Shown piece after piece: positions 32,690 through 44,814 of a DNA stretch of 64,000 bases (positions are counted from its first letter, which is position 1; each line of letters opens with the position of its first letter). The notes under the pieces are model-generated. The model was given only the letters and a program-made list of their open reading frames with translations. It ran no database searches and had not been told where the DNA came from. This stretch comes from Ancylostoma caninum. Lineage: Eukaryota; Nematoda; Chromadorea; Rhabditida; Ancylostomatidae. The position numbers and the translations under genes are program-made. The stretch is from the NCBI GenBank assembly GCA_037903475.1, contig JBAJFG010000314.1, forward strand, positions 806,001 to 870,000. Direction: 5' to 3'.

Positions 32690-33862
32690 GAATCTACGCG
32701 CACTTTCGGAGCCCGGTTAGTGTGAAAAATATGCGAGGGTCCTCGATGTTTCGCGAAGGGTGGCATCGGGGGGAAGAATGCGAATCGTTAAGGATCACAA
32801 CGTAGCCAAGACGCGCATTGCGACTTTGAACGTCGGCACGTTGACAGGCCGTTAATGTGAACTGGCAGAAGCACTCGAGCCTCGTCGAATTGACTTGTGC
32901 GCAGTGCAAGAAACGAGATGGTGTGGTAACAAGTCAAAGGAAATAGGTCACGGCTTTAAAGTAGTCTTAGGGGAACCGATAGCGGAGGTGCAGCCTTTCG
33001 ATGACCGATCTCACAACCTCGTCATAATCAATACAAAGTTCCGAAAGCGTCCTTCTCACCTCGTCTCCTTCTGGCAACGCGAAGACCCAGATCGACTTCG
33101 TTCTCGTACGACATCGCGATCAAAAGCTAATTACCGATGCAAAGGTTGTACCCTACGAGAACGTGGCTACGCAACATCGTCCGCTTATCTGCAGCATGAA
33201 AATCATGCCGCCAAGGAGGATGCGTGACGAACGGTGCGGACCGGCACGAATCAAGTTGTGGCGGTTGAAGGAGAAGGAAGCCACAGTAACTTCCGCCATC
33301 AAGTTGCCACCGGTCACAACCGTCGACGAGACCTGGAGGAACGCAACCCGAGCCATTGTAGAAGTGGCACGTCCAGAACTTGGCACGACTAAACCAGGTC
33401 GCCGGAGAATTGACATATTGGCGTGGCTATGGACGGATGAAGTAAAAGTGAAGGTGCGCGAAAAGAAACGTCTCTACCACGTTCCTCGGTAACAAGACGG
33501 ATGATAACTGGCAGAAGTATCTAGAAGCGAAGAAATCAGCAAAGAAGGCTGTGGCTGCCACGAAGGCTGAGCACTACGACAATGTTAGCAAGAAGCTAGA
33601 TGAGAAAGATGGCGGGGAACGCCTCATCTACCGACTGGCGAGGTCTCGCCAGCGGCAGACCGAAGACGTCGAAAAGTTCTACGGAGTTAACGACGAACAC
33701 GGTCATCTCATATCAGACCGCAGGAAGGCAACGAAGAGGTGGTGTGACTACTTCGAGAAGATCTCCACGGAAGAATTCAGCCATCCACCCATTCCACAAT
33801 TACCGCCAACTTACGGTCCCATTCAGCCGATCACCTTGAAAATGAAACCATGGCTGCGCTAA
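32690..33862 (+). pseudogene. LINE 5' part: endonuclease fragment and linker, frameshifted
   Basis: From about 32818 the frame reads IATLNVGTLTGR, then a stop, then LCAVQETRWCGNK, the first two blocks of an AP-like endonuclease. The rest of that domain is in pieces (32895-33227, 33163-33492); a part appears deleted, since no SDHRL-type block is intact. The linker 33551-33862 is charged and open (LIYRLARSRQRQ), before RT continues in another frame at 33850. Confidence 0.75.
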
Positions 33863-35304
33863 AGCGGATGAAACCAGGAAAAGCGACGGGTCCTGATGAC
33901 GTAGCGGCGGAACTATGGAAGTCGAGACACTGGAACTCAGCTGAATGGCTGACGTCGTTCTTCAACCAGATCATCGCAGAGAAGAAGACCCCTGTGGATT
34001 GGCAGAAGAGTACCACAATCCTGATCTGGAAGAGGAAAGGCAACCCTGCGGATTGCTCAAACTATCGGCCAATACGTCTACTGTCTCACAGTATGAAGAT
34101 ATTCGAACGCATCATCGACCGCCGAATACGCGACATCATCCGAGTTACCGCGAACCAGTGTGGATTCGTAGCCAACTGCGGAACTACGGATGCAATTCAT
34201 GCGGCTCGACTGATGATCGAGAAACATCGAGAGAAGCAGAAACCACTGCATCTAGCATTCCTCGATCTGGAGAAAGCCTTCGATCGCGTGCCACATGAAG
34301 TCATCTGGTACGCGCTGTGGTGGCACGGCATTCCAGAGGAGCTCATCGAGTGGGTTAGGATTCTCTACGCGGACCCGAGGAGTCGAGTGCAGGCGGCGGC
34401 GGGCACGTCAGCGGAATTTCCCATCTCCGTAGGTGTACATCAAGGATCAGCCCTCTCACCGCTTCTCTTCATCGTCGTCATGGACGCTGTTACGAGAGAC
34501 CTCCAGAGACCGATGCCATGGACTCTGCTGTACGCAGACGACGTCATGCTCGCATCTGAACAAAAGGAGGACCTTGAACGACAGACACAGGCCTGGAGCG
34601 AACGTCTAGCGCGGTTCGGTCTTCGGCTCAATGTCAAAAAGACTGAGTATATGACGACAGATATGAATGAGCCCGCCACCATTCAGGTTGACGGCAATGA
34701 TCTTCCGAAAACCGACTACTTCAAGTACCTCGGCTCAACACTCTCAGCCGATGGCAGCCTAGCCCATGAAGTCGTCAGTCGCGTCAACGCTGCATGGCTG
34801 AAGTGGCGCTCAATGACGGGAGTGCTGTGCGACAAGAAGATCCCGGATCGCTTCAAGTCGAAGGTGTATCGAGCAGTTGTTAGGCCCGTCGCACTGTATG
34901 GTGCAGAATGCTGGCCGGCCACCAAGGAAGTGGAACGCCGCCTGGGTGTGATGGAGATGAAGATGCTACGATGGATGGCTGGCATCACGCGTGTGGACCG
35001 CATACGCAATGAAAAGATCCGAGAGCGGTTCGGCATCGCCACGATTGCTGACAAGCTCCGCGAAACTCGTCTGAGATGGTACGGCCACGTACTGCGCGCC
35101 AACAAAGACACCGTCTGCAAAGTAGGCCTTGATCTGGAAGTACCAGGAAAGCGACCAAAAGGACGGCCGAAGCAACGGTGGCTGGACACACTGCATGCGG
35201 ATCTGAAGCATGTGGGCGCCCACCCAGACCAGGCTCACGATAGAGCTAAATGGCGTCAGAAGATCAGAAAAGCGGACCCCGCCAACGAACGGGACAAACG
35301 CTAA
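33850..35304 (+). CDS. LINE reverse transcriptase, 484-residue open frame of a truncated ORF
   Basis: RT blocks in order: MKPGKATGPDDVAAELW (near residue 8), NYRPIRLLSHSMKIFERII, FLDLEKAFDRVPHEVIW, GVHQGSALSPLLF, and LYADDVMLA with the catalytic YADD. The C-terminal domain has VALYGAECWP and RLRWYGHVLR. It differs clearly from the RTE at 22.5-25.9 kb, so the window has two LINE families. The Met at 33850 is only an internal codon; the natural ORF began in the broken upstream part. The element ends in (AAG)5 at about 35303-35320. Confidence 0.9.
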   Translation: MAALKRMKPGKATGPDDVAAELWKSRHWNSAEWLTSFFNQIIAEKKTPVDWQKSTTILIWKRKGNPADCSNYRPIRLLSHSMKIFERIIDRRIRDIIRVTANQCGFVANCGTTDAIHAARLMIEKHREKQKPLHLAFLDLEKAFDRVPHEVIWYALWWHGIPEELIEWVRILYADPRSRVQAAAGTSAEFPISVGVHQGSALSPLLFIVVMDAVTRDLQRPMPWTLLYADDVMLASEQKEDLERQTQAWSERLARFGLRLNVKKTEYMTTDMNEPATIQVDGNDLPKTDYFKYLGSTLSADGSLAHEVVSRVNAAWLKWRSMTGVLCDKKIPDRFKSKVYRAVVRPVALYGAECWPATKEVERRLGVMEMKMLRWMAGITRVDRIRNEKIRERFGIATIADKLRETRLRWYGHVLRANKDTVCKVGLDLEVPGKRPKGRPKQRWLDTLHADLKHVGAHPDQAHDRAKWRQKIRKADPANERDKR

Positions 35305-35320
35305 AGAAGAAGAAGAAGAT

Positions 35321-36200
35321 GGACATCATATTTCTCAATGCTACCAAGTAACTGAGGTAATTCTGCTGAAAGAATCCCATCGCGAAGGTCTAGTCATCTT
35401 ACTCCTTGGTGGCGTCAGACCCCACCTTCTGAAAATCGTCAAAGTGGCGCTCCAACAATTCCACTGATGCTGTTCTTTTGCGTTTATATTCTACAGAGCT
35501 TATACGCTCAAACAATATGGGATGCTTTCTGGTTCCTAATGAATACCAGGAAGAAATTGGATTTTTTTTTCGAGTTGGCGTCTTTCTTCTCAAGCCTAAA
35601 AATCAGGTAATCCAATAGTTCTGTGAAAACGCTTGATGATGGAATTGTAGAGGAAGAAAGCGCTTTTAGAAGGTATAGTGCATGTTAGAGAGAAATGGCA
35701 ATGGGCGAAAAAAAAACCCAACCAAAAAAGCGCACGAACTACTAGAGTCACATATTCCATACATGTCCTAAGTCATCGTCATCCATACAGTCCGCGTCAT
35801 GGACAGTCTCAACTTGGCCTTGTAATGCCCTTCAGGAGACTCGGACACCTGCGGTGTGACGATTTAGCTGATGTGATTATCACTCGAGCTGGGATATCTT
35901 TCATGGACCCACTGGACCGCATCGTTTTCGCTCTGGGCGCCGACGTACTGCGCTCACAGCATACCCGATTCAAGCCGTTTTTTTTTGCTGCTAGACGCGA
36001 TGCACCTCTTCCACTGCAGTAGATATGTTACGTACCGCTACCACCACTTTTTAGAGCTAACGCCATTCTTCGAAAGTATGGTGAACAATCTGAAGAGGGT
36101 GACTTCTCACATCATTTCCACATAAGAGAAACAAGAAATATATCTATAGTTAATTTTGTAGTAAAACAAGAACCTGTTAGACAGGAACCTGATAGAACTG
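35321..36200. other. Stretch without a supported gene
   Basis: Contains scattered open frames under 115 codons without recognisable domains. The frame 35678-36022 has a conserved-looking hydrophobic/charged alternation (DDLADVIITRAGISF) but no splice context or homology I can name. Confidence 0.4.
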
Positions 36201-36299
36201 CTTTCTTTGAAACCGAATGAGGCAAACACACCAGAATTCGTCGAGCCACAACCACAAAAAATGTAGCTCGAGAATTGCTGCAGTACAAATGTTGAAAGC

Positions 36300-36850
36300 A
36301 GCACATGCCGCGATTTGGGTGCGATTATGGCCCAGCTGCAGACCCGATCAAATGTTTGCCGCTGGAAGTGCGTTTCTCTCTTCACGTCCGATTCTACTCC
36401 TCGTTGATATATGACGACACGTCCCTTAGGAGGTGTATTTAAGTCAGTGAGTGATGGTGAAAGCTCACTCGCACTTTCGCTTTGGCGGAGAATAGGCGAG
36501 ACCTGTGAGAGTCGTTTGGCTGAGGCCAGGGTATAGTTGTGGCTCAGTGCAACAATGGGTCAGGCAAGGTGAGTGAGATGCGATTGCGTGCGGATACGAA
36601 GCGGATGCAAAAGACCACCGTGGGAGCGCTGGGTCTATCGAGCGCTGTAGCAGAAAGAGCAACATCTGCGAGAACATTTTTGGGTAAACCTGGGTAAGCA
36701 TGCGCTTACTCAAATCTGTGGGAGTGATAGGTAGATTTGCTCTGCGTTCAGATTGAGCTGCCGTTCCAGGCTTATGACACGCAAACCAGATCCTTGCCGC
36801 CGAGTAACAGCCTTTGAGGGGGGAGATTACAGCTCCGTAGGCGTCAAAGT
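36300..36850 (+). repeat. Dispersed repeat R1, copy 2
   Basis: Matches copy 3 (41.87-42.35 kb) over about 400 bp, including CCCTTAGGAGGTGTATTTAA, GCTTTGGCGGAG, GTGGCTCAGTGCAACAATGG and CTGGGTAAGCATGCGCTTAC. The CTTGGGTAA stem of copy 1 is degraded here. The TATTTAAG at about 36436 looks like a TATA box followed by conserved sequence, so the repeat may carry a promoter. Confidence 0.75.
36431..36442 (+). promoter_or_regulatory. Putative TATA box of repeat R1, copy 2
   Basis: TTAGGAGGTGTATTTAAG is conserved with TTAGGAGGTGTATATAAG of copy 3, while sequence further upstream differs between copies. This is what a mobile promoter would look like; transcription is not demonstrated. Confidence 0.35.
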
Positions 36851-37037
36851 AGGTATGGGTCTCGCGGTTTTAGTGCTGGAGATCTCGACCTTATCCAGTT
36901 GCCATCCAAATACATCATTGGAGGCGAATCTCCCCAAAAACTTCAAGTACTAGTCGACAAACACATAAAATAACCACATATCATTCCAGCATCGGATGCA
37001 CCAATACCGTTATGTAATGCTCATCGCGACAACGCAC

Positions 37038-37617
37038 CGTCATCTCGCCTCTATTGCAGAAATCCTCGTTTTTACAACAGCAGAACGTCACCGGGATGCC
37101 AAGAATCTTCCGTTGATAGCAGGAATTCGGGACAAACTGAAAAATGACTGTATTTCCTCAAAATACTCTAAGGGAAATTTTGAAAGAGAGCAAAGGCATC
37201 TGTCCAAAAAGGGCTTCCAAGTGCAATTTCGATAGTCCGAAACTCATTGAAAACAAAGAATTCACTTGACATAATATGGTATTGCAACCAGCTTTCTGGA
37301 GAGTAGTAAGGGAGAAAATCTGAACAGTTGCGTTGTAGCAGAAATCCGTGTCTCTGCCACATTTCTGGGTTGCTGCTCCTATTGTCGAACCTGAATAAAG
37401 GTCTACAGCTAAAAAGGCCTCAGAAACTTTGGTAGGCTAGATAGTGACTTAACGTCGTGCACATCCGTGGGAATGGGTCAGTGTGTCAAATCGGTGCTAT
37501 TTTTAATGGGAAGTAGCTCAATAATTCGGTCATACCTTTGAGAATTGAGTAGCCAAGATGACACTCAAGTGAGGCGACGGAAATGAGCAGAAGAGAGAAA
37601 GCTATAGACAGGCGCAT
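37038..37617 (-). CDS. Ly6/three-finger secreted protein A (exons 1-3; 3' end not resolved)
   Basis: Minus-strand exons 37536-37617 (ATG at 37617), 37266-37390 and 37038-37136, with phase 1 then 0, give 102 codons. Exon 1 encodes a signal peptide, MRLSIAFSLLLISVASLEC. Exon 2 gives KCGRDTDFCYNAT and KAGCNTILCQ; exon 3 gives C then ILGIPVTFCCCKNEDFCN. Ten cysteines ending in CCC-x5-CN fit the LU (Ly6/uPAR) three-finger fold, which is secreted or membrane-anchored and usually binds receptors or channels. A donor GTGCGT follows exon 3, so at least one more exon (perhaps with a membrane anchor signal) should follow; reading on instead would stop near 36986. The protein pairs with the gene at 46.65-47.30 kb. 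Confidence 0.82.
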
Positions 37618-37699
37618 TGGCACGGTGAACCTCGGTAACTGGTGTGGCGACACAACGCAGATAAATGACAAAAACAGTCATTTGAACAAATTCCCGTAG

Positions 37700-39570
37700 A
37701 TGAATCATGAAACCCACAGGAATACGCAATGAGCATTAGTCCAATCATACAAACAGTCATGCAGAATGATTTGAGAGTACATTGTGCGGTTTTATGATTC
37801 AGTGAAGGCCTAGTGAGTCTGCAGATCAGGACTAATGAGCAAAGGCCGTCAAATGTTTATATACATTGAGCTGCTTAATTACGCCTTTATGAACCGCAAC
37901 AGGATGCTATATGCCTACTGCAGCCTCTGCAGTAATCGAATGATCCACACGTAAATTTTCTCGTTCAAGTGTGTCGTTTTCAAAACAGATCTGCGGTTGG
38001 GCTTGCTGATGTGATTGAGGTAATCATTTATTATACAAGCATAAGCCCATATGCGCAAGATCAGAAAAAAGCAAAACAAAGACAAAACAAGAACGGGTAC
38101 AGCGTGAATTGCATGCGCAAAAAATTACCATAGATTATAAGAGAAATCGGAACAAACTGTGACCTCACGGACTTGAACAATTACGTAGGAGTGTTTTGAA
38201 TGCCCTAAACGATAACAGCAAAGTGGGCTTTTTGCTGAGTTTCTCATACCGAGGGATAACTCCATGAATGAAAATGAACCGTCTGAAGCAAAGCCTGGCT
38301 TTTGGAAGATGGAACTTAGTGGCCCCGCCTGTGAGGTTGAAGCTCGCAGTGACACAAAAGGCTCCGATTTGAGGCCACATTCATTTATTCTCCTCCTTTG
38401 GAGAAGTGTTGATAGACCCATGTTTTTGTTCCTGACCTTGGTCTATTCTGAATAATCTAGCTTGTAGAGGTCGCCGTAATTCGCATGGAACTTGCTAGAA
38501 AACAATGCACTGTGCTGCTCAAAAGGTGTACATAATTTGCCAAATTTCTGCCTGAAGACAGATTTGTATATTGCCTTAAAATCAGGGTCAAGTCTACGAT
38601 GGTAATTTACCGACGTGGTCGCCTCGAGTGGAGCAGAGGGGGGGGGGTCGCCTGAGGAGGATAATATGATAACAGCATATAAGTTAGGGAACTTCGTTTT
38701 CCATCAGCGAGCTCCACGTTCCATTAATCGCGAGGATAGTAGATTTGCAAACCCTTCACAATGCTCTTTTTCTCAAAGTATCAGGAATAACAAGTGTAAA
38801 ATCCATGTAATGTAAAGAACAATTTCTTCTCAAACTTGAACGTTTTATTTGGCTGTAAATGGACTGCTAGCGTCCAGTAAATATGTAGCTCAAAATGCAA
38901 TTAGTATGTGGATGGAGTCCTAGTTAAGTGCTGATGTCTGAACATCACATGGTGCTCCGAAGCTATGGAGGCGGTCTCTCAGAATCACATTTTATGAGGA
39001 ACCAAAGTATCACAGCTCCTTGCTCATTGGAAATTTTTATGGCTATTAGACCACATAAGACATGACCGCAAAAATAGTTAAATTTGAGGTATAATTTGAG
39101 GTAGGAATTTGAGGTTGACACTCAATAACTGACAAAATCAGAAGGTCTGTAGAAAATGAGCCTATGCATAAGAAAGAGTAAATATTCCGCTATTGTAATG
39201 AAAATGTTCCCTCGTACAAAATAACTATGAAGTTATTCGCCTCGGATTAACATCGCACCCTGGAGCTTTCCAAAAATTAGGTTTTTTCTTTCAACTCGAA
39301 TTTAACCGTAAAAAACCGAATTTTTCAAAATAGTAAGATGAGCACCAAGAAGCACAAATCTTCTTGATAGCAGAGCTACTCAAGTCATTTTCCCAAGACA
39401 TATGCCAACCATTTTCAAATTCGCAACAAACAACCATACATCTGCACGATTCTGAGTTGAAGAACACCACTAAAGCGCGACTTTCAAAGTTCAAAAAGAT
39501 GTGCTCATAATTTGTTTTTGTTCATAAACATACGTAGATACTTGACGTCCTTTTGCTTCATTTTGCAGAA
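37700..39570. other. Stretch without a supported gene
   Basis: AT-rich with only short frames. A minus-strand frame at 38165-38380 contains AFCVTASFNLTGGATKF, faintly like the middle of a Ly6-type exon, but cysteine spacing and splice sites do not confirm it. A G9 run lies near 38640. Confidence 0.3.
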
Positions 39571-39605
39571 ATTAGGCTACGGTGGGAATCGAACCCTTGA
39601 CCACC
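39570..39605 (-). repeat. tRNA-derived B-box repeat, copy 1
   Basis: On the minus strand GGTCAAGGGTTCGATTCCCA then CCGTAGCC carries a B box (GGTTCGATTCC). The same pattern recurs at about 44.83 and 44.98 kb, each followed by AGGCTA-AATTTTTGC. No matching A box is visible, so these are 3' fragments of a tRNA-like or SINE sequence. Confidence 0.5.
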
Positions 39606-39689
39606 TGTTTGGGCATGAATACAACTTCAGCGTCACTCCAGTTGCTCATAATAATTGCTCAGGTGCATGCGTTTACGGCCTCAAGACGT

Positions 39690-39790
39690 TCTTTTCATGG
39701 AGGGTTACATGCCGCGTTCACCGGTCTTCATGGATAATCCTTTAGAAATTGATGCGTGCGTCTAACGCACGCAGCTGGCATAAATTCCCT
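39690..39790 (-). repeat. Inverted partner of 29.74-29.86 kb
   Basis: ACCGGTCTTCATGGA-AATCC and a GCGTGCGTC..CGCACGCAG hairpin recur in opposite orientation next to the CTCTGA minisatellite element at 29.7 kb. Together with TATAAATT motifs this marks another dispersed repeat whose limits were not resolved. Confidence 0.5.
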
Positions 39791-39794
39791 ATAA

Positions 39795-41640
39795 ATTGCC
39801 CTTGAAACGATCACTAGAACATGCGAGGATGAATAGGTGATTCTTAGCACAAGGCGTTGAAACTAGTCCGCGGTGTCGTCCGATTGGAGCATATATTCCA
39901 CCTGCTTGGACTTCCTAGGATTCCAAGGATTCCTGCACAGCGTAAACGCAACGGAATGAATAGCAATCTTCAGTAACAAAGAAATTAGGGGGTACCACAA
40001 TTGTTTGTTTATAATTACCAAAACTTATGTGAACTAAAAAAGTGTATGATCCTTGTGTATTATAACCCCTAGTTAGCAACACTCCAAGAACTCCTAGGAA
40101 TTCCACACTTCATGGGTCGCATCCATCAGGTGCTTGAATGATGAAGCGGACCCTACAGAAAGAAAGCGTATGATGAGCAAGTCTAAAAATTATGTAAACT
40201 AAAAAAGTGTATGCTCATTAAGTGGCTTAGGTCGACCTGGGCGACCTGGAGAGCTACCTGAGGTCTCCCCCGCATATACGTATTCTTTGCGCCGTACATC
40301 GGTTCTGGCAATACTGAGCATACAGTTGTGATGCCCTCTTAGATCTCCCCAAACTCCAATTTTCAAGCCCAATCTTAAAGTTTGGACTTCACAGCAGCTC
40401 CATGAAATTTCCGGAGAAAAAGTTTTTCGTGTATATCTTTCGTGCGGTGCATAAGTTTTGATCGTCCGTTCGAACACCTGTAGAAGTACCTTAGTTCTTG
40501 GGTCAGTGAAGATATCATGTCATTTGATTTTTCTTGTCTAGACTGCTCCGGAATGCTTAGAATCCTGCGGTCTCTGAAGAATATGTGCTGCAATCGGAAT
40601 ACTTGGACCGGACAGTAGCCTGGTCGCTCAAAAGCACGAGAAGCCTCCTTGCCAGGTTTCAGTCGCCCATATTACGCTGCTTAAAGCAAGAGCAGTCTCT
40701 CCACGCTCGGTCACTTATTTAATATGCTTATCTCGCCTAATGAACGTGATGCTTCCTCAGAAGCAACAAAATCAATTTTTTTCGGGGGCTCGCCCCGCAC
40801 CGCAGTACGAACCCCCTTTCCCTTTCGGCCCTTTTACGAAGCCCTGCTCGCCCCAGGAACGCTTGTGCTGGAACCTGGCCTGCAGGTGTGACCGTGCTGT
40901 GCGCTGTATTCGCTATTTTGTGCCAGCGCAATAGCTGATCTCGGCAACTTGCAACGTTTTTCATCATGTTTGGTGGTTTCATAGCAAAAAAAAAATTGTA
41001 TATCGCTGTGATTAGCTATTATGACAGAGCAAGGCAGTGATTCTATTGCTCCCTGCTCGAGCTGCTGTCCTTCAGCAAATCCGCAAATTTGTCAGCCACA
41101 TTGACGCTCCCTGCATGTGGTCGTCGATTATGGTTATGACCACAGAATTTGAATAAAAACCGTCAATGAACGTTCACTTTGGGATTAGACTCTGACAGAG
41201 GCCGAATTGTAAGAGGATTACCATAAATATTTGCATAGTTCGTTACACTGGTAAAACCAACAACAGATGTTCACGAAGGGAAACCTTTACCAGTCATTCT
41301 AACCGAGATGTTTTCGCTTTCACAATAGAGGTGATAAAACTTTACTGGCTCATCATAGGTTTTGTAGGTTTTGGTTTTTTTTATTTATTTCCTATAGCTT
41401 TTGCGCAAAATACAGTTGCTCAGGATTGACCGGCGTACTAAGCCAAAATTTTGCAGCGAAGTATAATAGTGAATGAAAGCACTATTCAAAGTAATAGGTA
41501 GAATTCCGGGAGTGTAGAAGAGGGCTATGCAAATACATATTGCAGTAGTACTGCAGTAGCAAGTGGCGTAAATGAGTGAACTCCGCTCAGCTTCCTCTAC
41601 ATTTACTTGGTACTACCTCTGATAACTGGATAAGGCAAAC
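39795..41640. other. Stretch without a supported gene
   Basis: Mostly non-coding. A ~27-bp segment TATGT-AACTAAAAAAGTGTATG occurs at about 40028 and 40195. Frames up to 92 codons exist on both strands without recognisable domains. Confidence 0.5.
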
Positions 41641-41869
41641 GCAGCAGAAGCTGCTAAGAACCAGTTTTGTCTTTTTCCAAGAAATGGAAGCAGACATTAA
41701 TGCACGAGGAAAAAACTGGTGCATTCCGACTGTTGCGATCAACACACCTCTTGCTTCGGCTCCGTTGAGGGTTACCTGCTGCCCGATTAAAAGTGATGTC
41801 GTTCAACTTGCGTTCTGCCTCTCTTGTCCTGCGTTCCACCCGCTCTTTGCCACGTGGCGCCCCCCCCCC

Positions 41870-42350
41870 CTTAGGAGGTGTATATAAGCCGGTGGTTGAG
41901 CATCAGAGCTTGTCGTGTTTTCGCTGTGGCGGAGGCAAGGCGTGTCCTGCAAGGTTCGTCAGGCCGGCTGAGGCCCGGATAAAATCGTGGCCCAGTGCAA
42001 TAATCGGCCAGACGAGATGCGTGCGGTGCAGACGCATGCGGGTGCGGAGCGAGTCCGAAGTCTGCCATGGGAACATTTTTGAATAAGCTTGGGTAAGCAT
42101 TCACTGACCCAAGTCTACAGTAGGAACCAGCCCTGTGCTCAGGTTGAGCTGCAATCCTAGATTTCAAGCATGCAAACCAATTCACCGCCTCCGAGCCACA
42201 GCCTTTGCGGGGCCAACGCAGCTCGTGGGGAGACAGAATAAGCTTTGACCTTGCGGTGTAACTGCTGTTGAAATGTGTTCGGCCTGTCTTCGCTGTTCCG
42301 GAATCTCTGAGACTATGGCGCTCAACTGGTTCTCTTGTTTTTTTTTTCAT
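41870..42350 (+). repeat. Dispersed repeat R1, copy 3
   Basis: Includes CCTTAGGAGGTGTATATAAG (TATA-like, about 41870-41889), GCTGTGGCGGAGGC, the core GCTTGGGTAAGCATTCACTG with CCCAAGTCTACAGTA, and GCAGCTCGTGGGG. The core is most similar to copy 1 inside the hAT-like element at 14.1 kb; the upstream half matches copy 2. It ends near a T9 run at about 42341. Confidence 0.8.
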
Positions 42351-43538
42351 CTTGATTTCTTTTCCCAGTCCTCAAAGGTGTACTGAGAAGAGCTTTCGGG
42401 AAAAGAAGAGGTCCTAATAATTTGCATCCTAACAATTAAACTTCCTTCAGAATATTTTTATTCAGGTTTCGAAACAAAACAACGGAACATTCTCGAAATA
42501 AATAGTCTCACTATAGACACACGTACAATTAACGATGGCAGGATGTAAGCGACTACCGCTGTTGCACGAACAACGGAAATTGAAAAAGGAAGTAGGGAAA
42601 ATGGCTAATGGGAATGTTTGAATAGCATCTCCTATCGTAAATATGTATGTATGTGAGATAATGAACGTGGACATACGGACATCATAACACTTGATTCACC
42701 AGTGTCTCATTCCATAGTAGCATTTATTCCAGTGGTCATCCTAGTACACTCGCTACTTCCTTAAGAACAGATGCTCCTCGATCGAGAAGTGGAGTAGTGC
42801 CCTGAAATTAAGAGTGACTAAGAATCAGAAGGCGCACCTCAAAAGTGTTTAAGTTGCTTCGTATTTATTGAAATACTTGGTGATAGTTACTGGAAATCAG
42901 AGGCGCTCAGGATGAATGCGTAAGACTGCGAGAAATTCCACACAGTGTTCCAACTGCGCACACTTTTCACTGTAAATATTCCAAAAATATATTCCACCAA
43001 GGCTCTGCAGTTGGGAATCTCCCGAATTTCGCTAGTTTCAAATCAATCAACATTCTAAATAGCTCAGCGTTGAGAAGTCCTTAGATGATCAACGTTTCTG
43101 ATAACCGAAAATTCGATTCACTCAAAACTAGATTGGATTAAACGTTGTAGCATAGATATTTATTGCACATCTTCTGCATATACCGACCAGGGTCAAGCGT
43201 GATGATGGTAAAAAGTCGATCCCCATACGACCCCCTCCCCCTTTCAGCCACCAAAAATACGACCCCCCCCCCTTTGCACACAAATTTCCTTCTATGCTTG
43301 CAGAATTTAGATATTTAGATATCCCATTTCAGGTGTTCGTACTGCGAGAGGTGTGGTGGAGCCAGAGCATAGGAAGGAGAAAGAGGCTCTTTTGTATCTA
43401 ACTAGTTGTTTGGAAGTTTTTTGGAAAACGTTGAAATGTACGCGGTGGACAAAAAACGTGCATTAACTATGCAATGTTGCTTACGTAACTGATGAAGCTC
43501 GAACACATCAAGAAAAAACATCTATATACATCATTGTA

Positions 43539-44814
43539 TTAGGTTGTCCCATAAATAATGGCCGTTTTGGAGGTGCGCATTCCAAGGTGCGTAACTCAGC
43601 TCGAACTTGAGATTTTCCCTTGAAATAAGAAGCATTATGATCAGCATTTTCTGCACATTTTAGCAATGTAGTGGAACTTATGTAAGGAGGTAAGACCAAA
43701 TCACAGGATTCAGCGAAGTGCGAAAGGTCAATTTTCAGTACCCATTGATTCGCATGAATTTTCTAGCCGAAAACTGGATTCATCGCGAGCTCGAAAAGAT
43801 ATCCTATTAGGCGAAGGTCTGGCCAACACAATATTACAATGAGAGATCCAACGTCTTACTCAGTGAAATTTTTCTTGGTAGGATGTGAACCTGTGTGGAT
43901 TTACCCGCCCCGCCAGTGGACATGCACTTCTTCGGCTCACCAGAACTGAGGCATTTTCAACCGAATCTAGAAGCCAAACCCAAAATGGTAACAGGTGAAG
44001 CATTTAGTAAATTATACTCGCGGCCTGGTCTAGCTACTGTCGAGCACCTAGAGTAGCATTTCATCTCCCAGAAAAACTTAACGTTTTCTGAGATGTCAAA
44101 GTTCGTTGAATATATCCAGATCACTCTCAGCGATGCAAGCAAGACAAAAGTTCATTTTAATAAGCAATGTCTACTCATCACTAAAAGTGGCCCACTTTTC
44201 CGGAAATTTTTGAAACAGTGTTTATTAGAGGGATAAAAGTAAATGGTGTCGCAAGTTAAGCAATGACCAGCAATGCTTTTGTTCAAAATCCGCTTTGCCC
44301 ATTTTTTGCCATGTTTGGCTGCCTAGGAGGCAGAGCGATCAGTGATTTGATTGCGCCCAACATAGCTGCTAACATTATTACGGGCTGTTTCAGAACTCTC
44401 GTCTCGCCTTCAGAACTATGCTTTCGTCTCTGTCAAGTTTTGTGACCACGACCTAGTCAAATTTGAGAACTCGTTTCGTTCTGGAAGTGTTTCTCTTGTC
44501 ACAGCTTCTGCGCGTTTACAACACAACTGCCTGGCCAAATGCATACCTTACACCAAATCTGGCTTTCATCCTATTAAGGCGAAAAAATAGTCTAAAAATT
44601 GGGAGAGCACAAAACATGTTTTGCCTCATCTTACAATTTCGTCTGCAGGAACCGAAGAAAGGGTAACTGAGAAGTCCTTTTTAGGATACGTATAGAGCAG
44701 ATAATGCTCTTTATAGTAGTCCAAAGCTTGTTCATCTAGCTTCTGAATTAATGGATTTATGAACTTCCAAAAAGTCATTACTAGGTTGCGGCCATTTTTT
44801 GTGGGACAACCTAA
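43539..44814. mobile_element. mariner-like element, copy 1, nested in the hAT element
   Basis: TTAGGTTGTCCCATAAATAA at the left and the complement of TTAGGTTGTCCCACAAAAAA at the right, flanked by TA at 43537-43538 and 44815-44816. At 1276 bp it has mariner length, but no transposase motif could be read. A second, inverted and damaged copy lies at 58.88-60.99 kb. Confidence 0.85.

Noticed and set aside
30478..32720. Proteins encoded by the CTCAGA elements (77-141 codons)
   Set aside because: Frames are not conserved between the two copies beyond what DNA similarity explains, and no domain is seen.
38165..38380. Third Ly6-type exon on the minus strand
   Set aside because: Cysteine spacing does not fit the LU pattern and no matching splice sites or signal exon were found.
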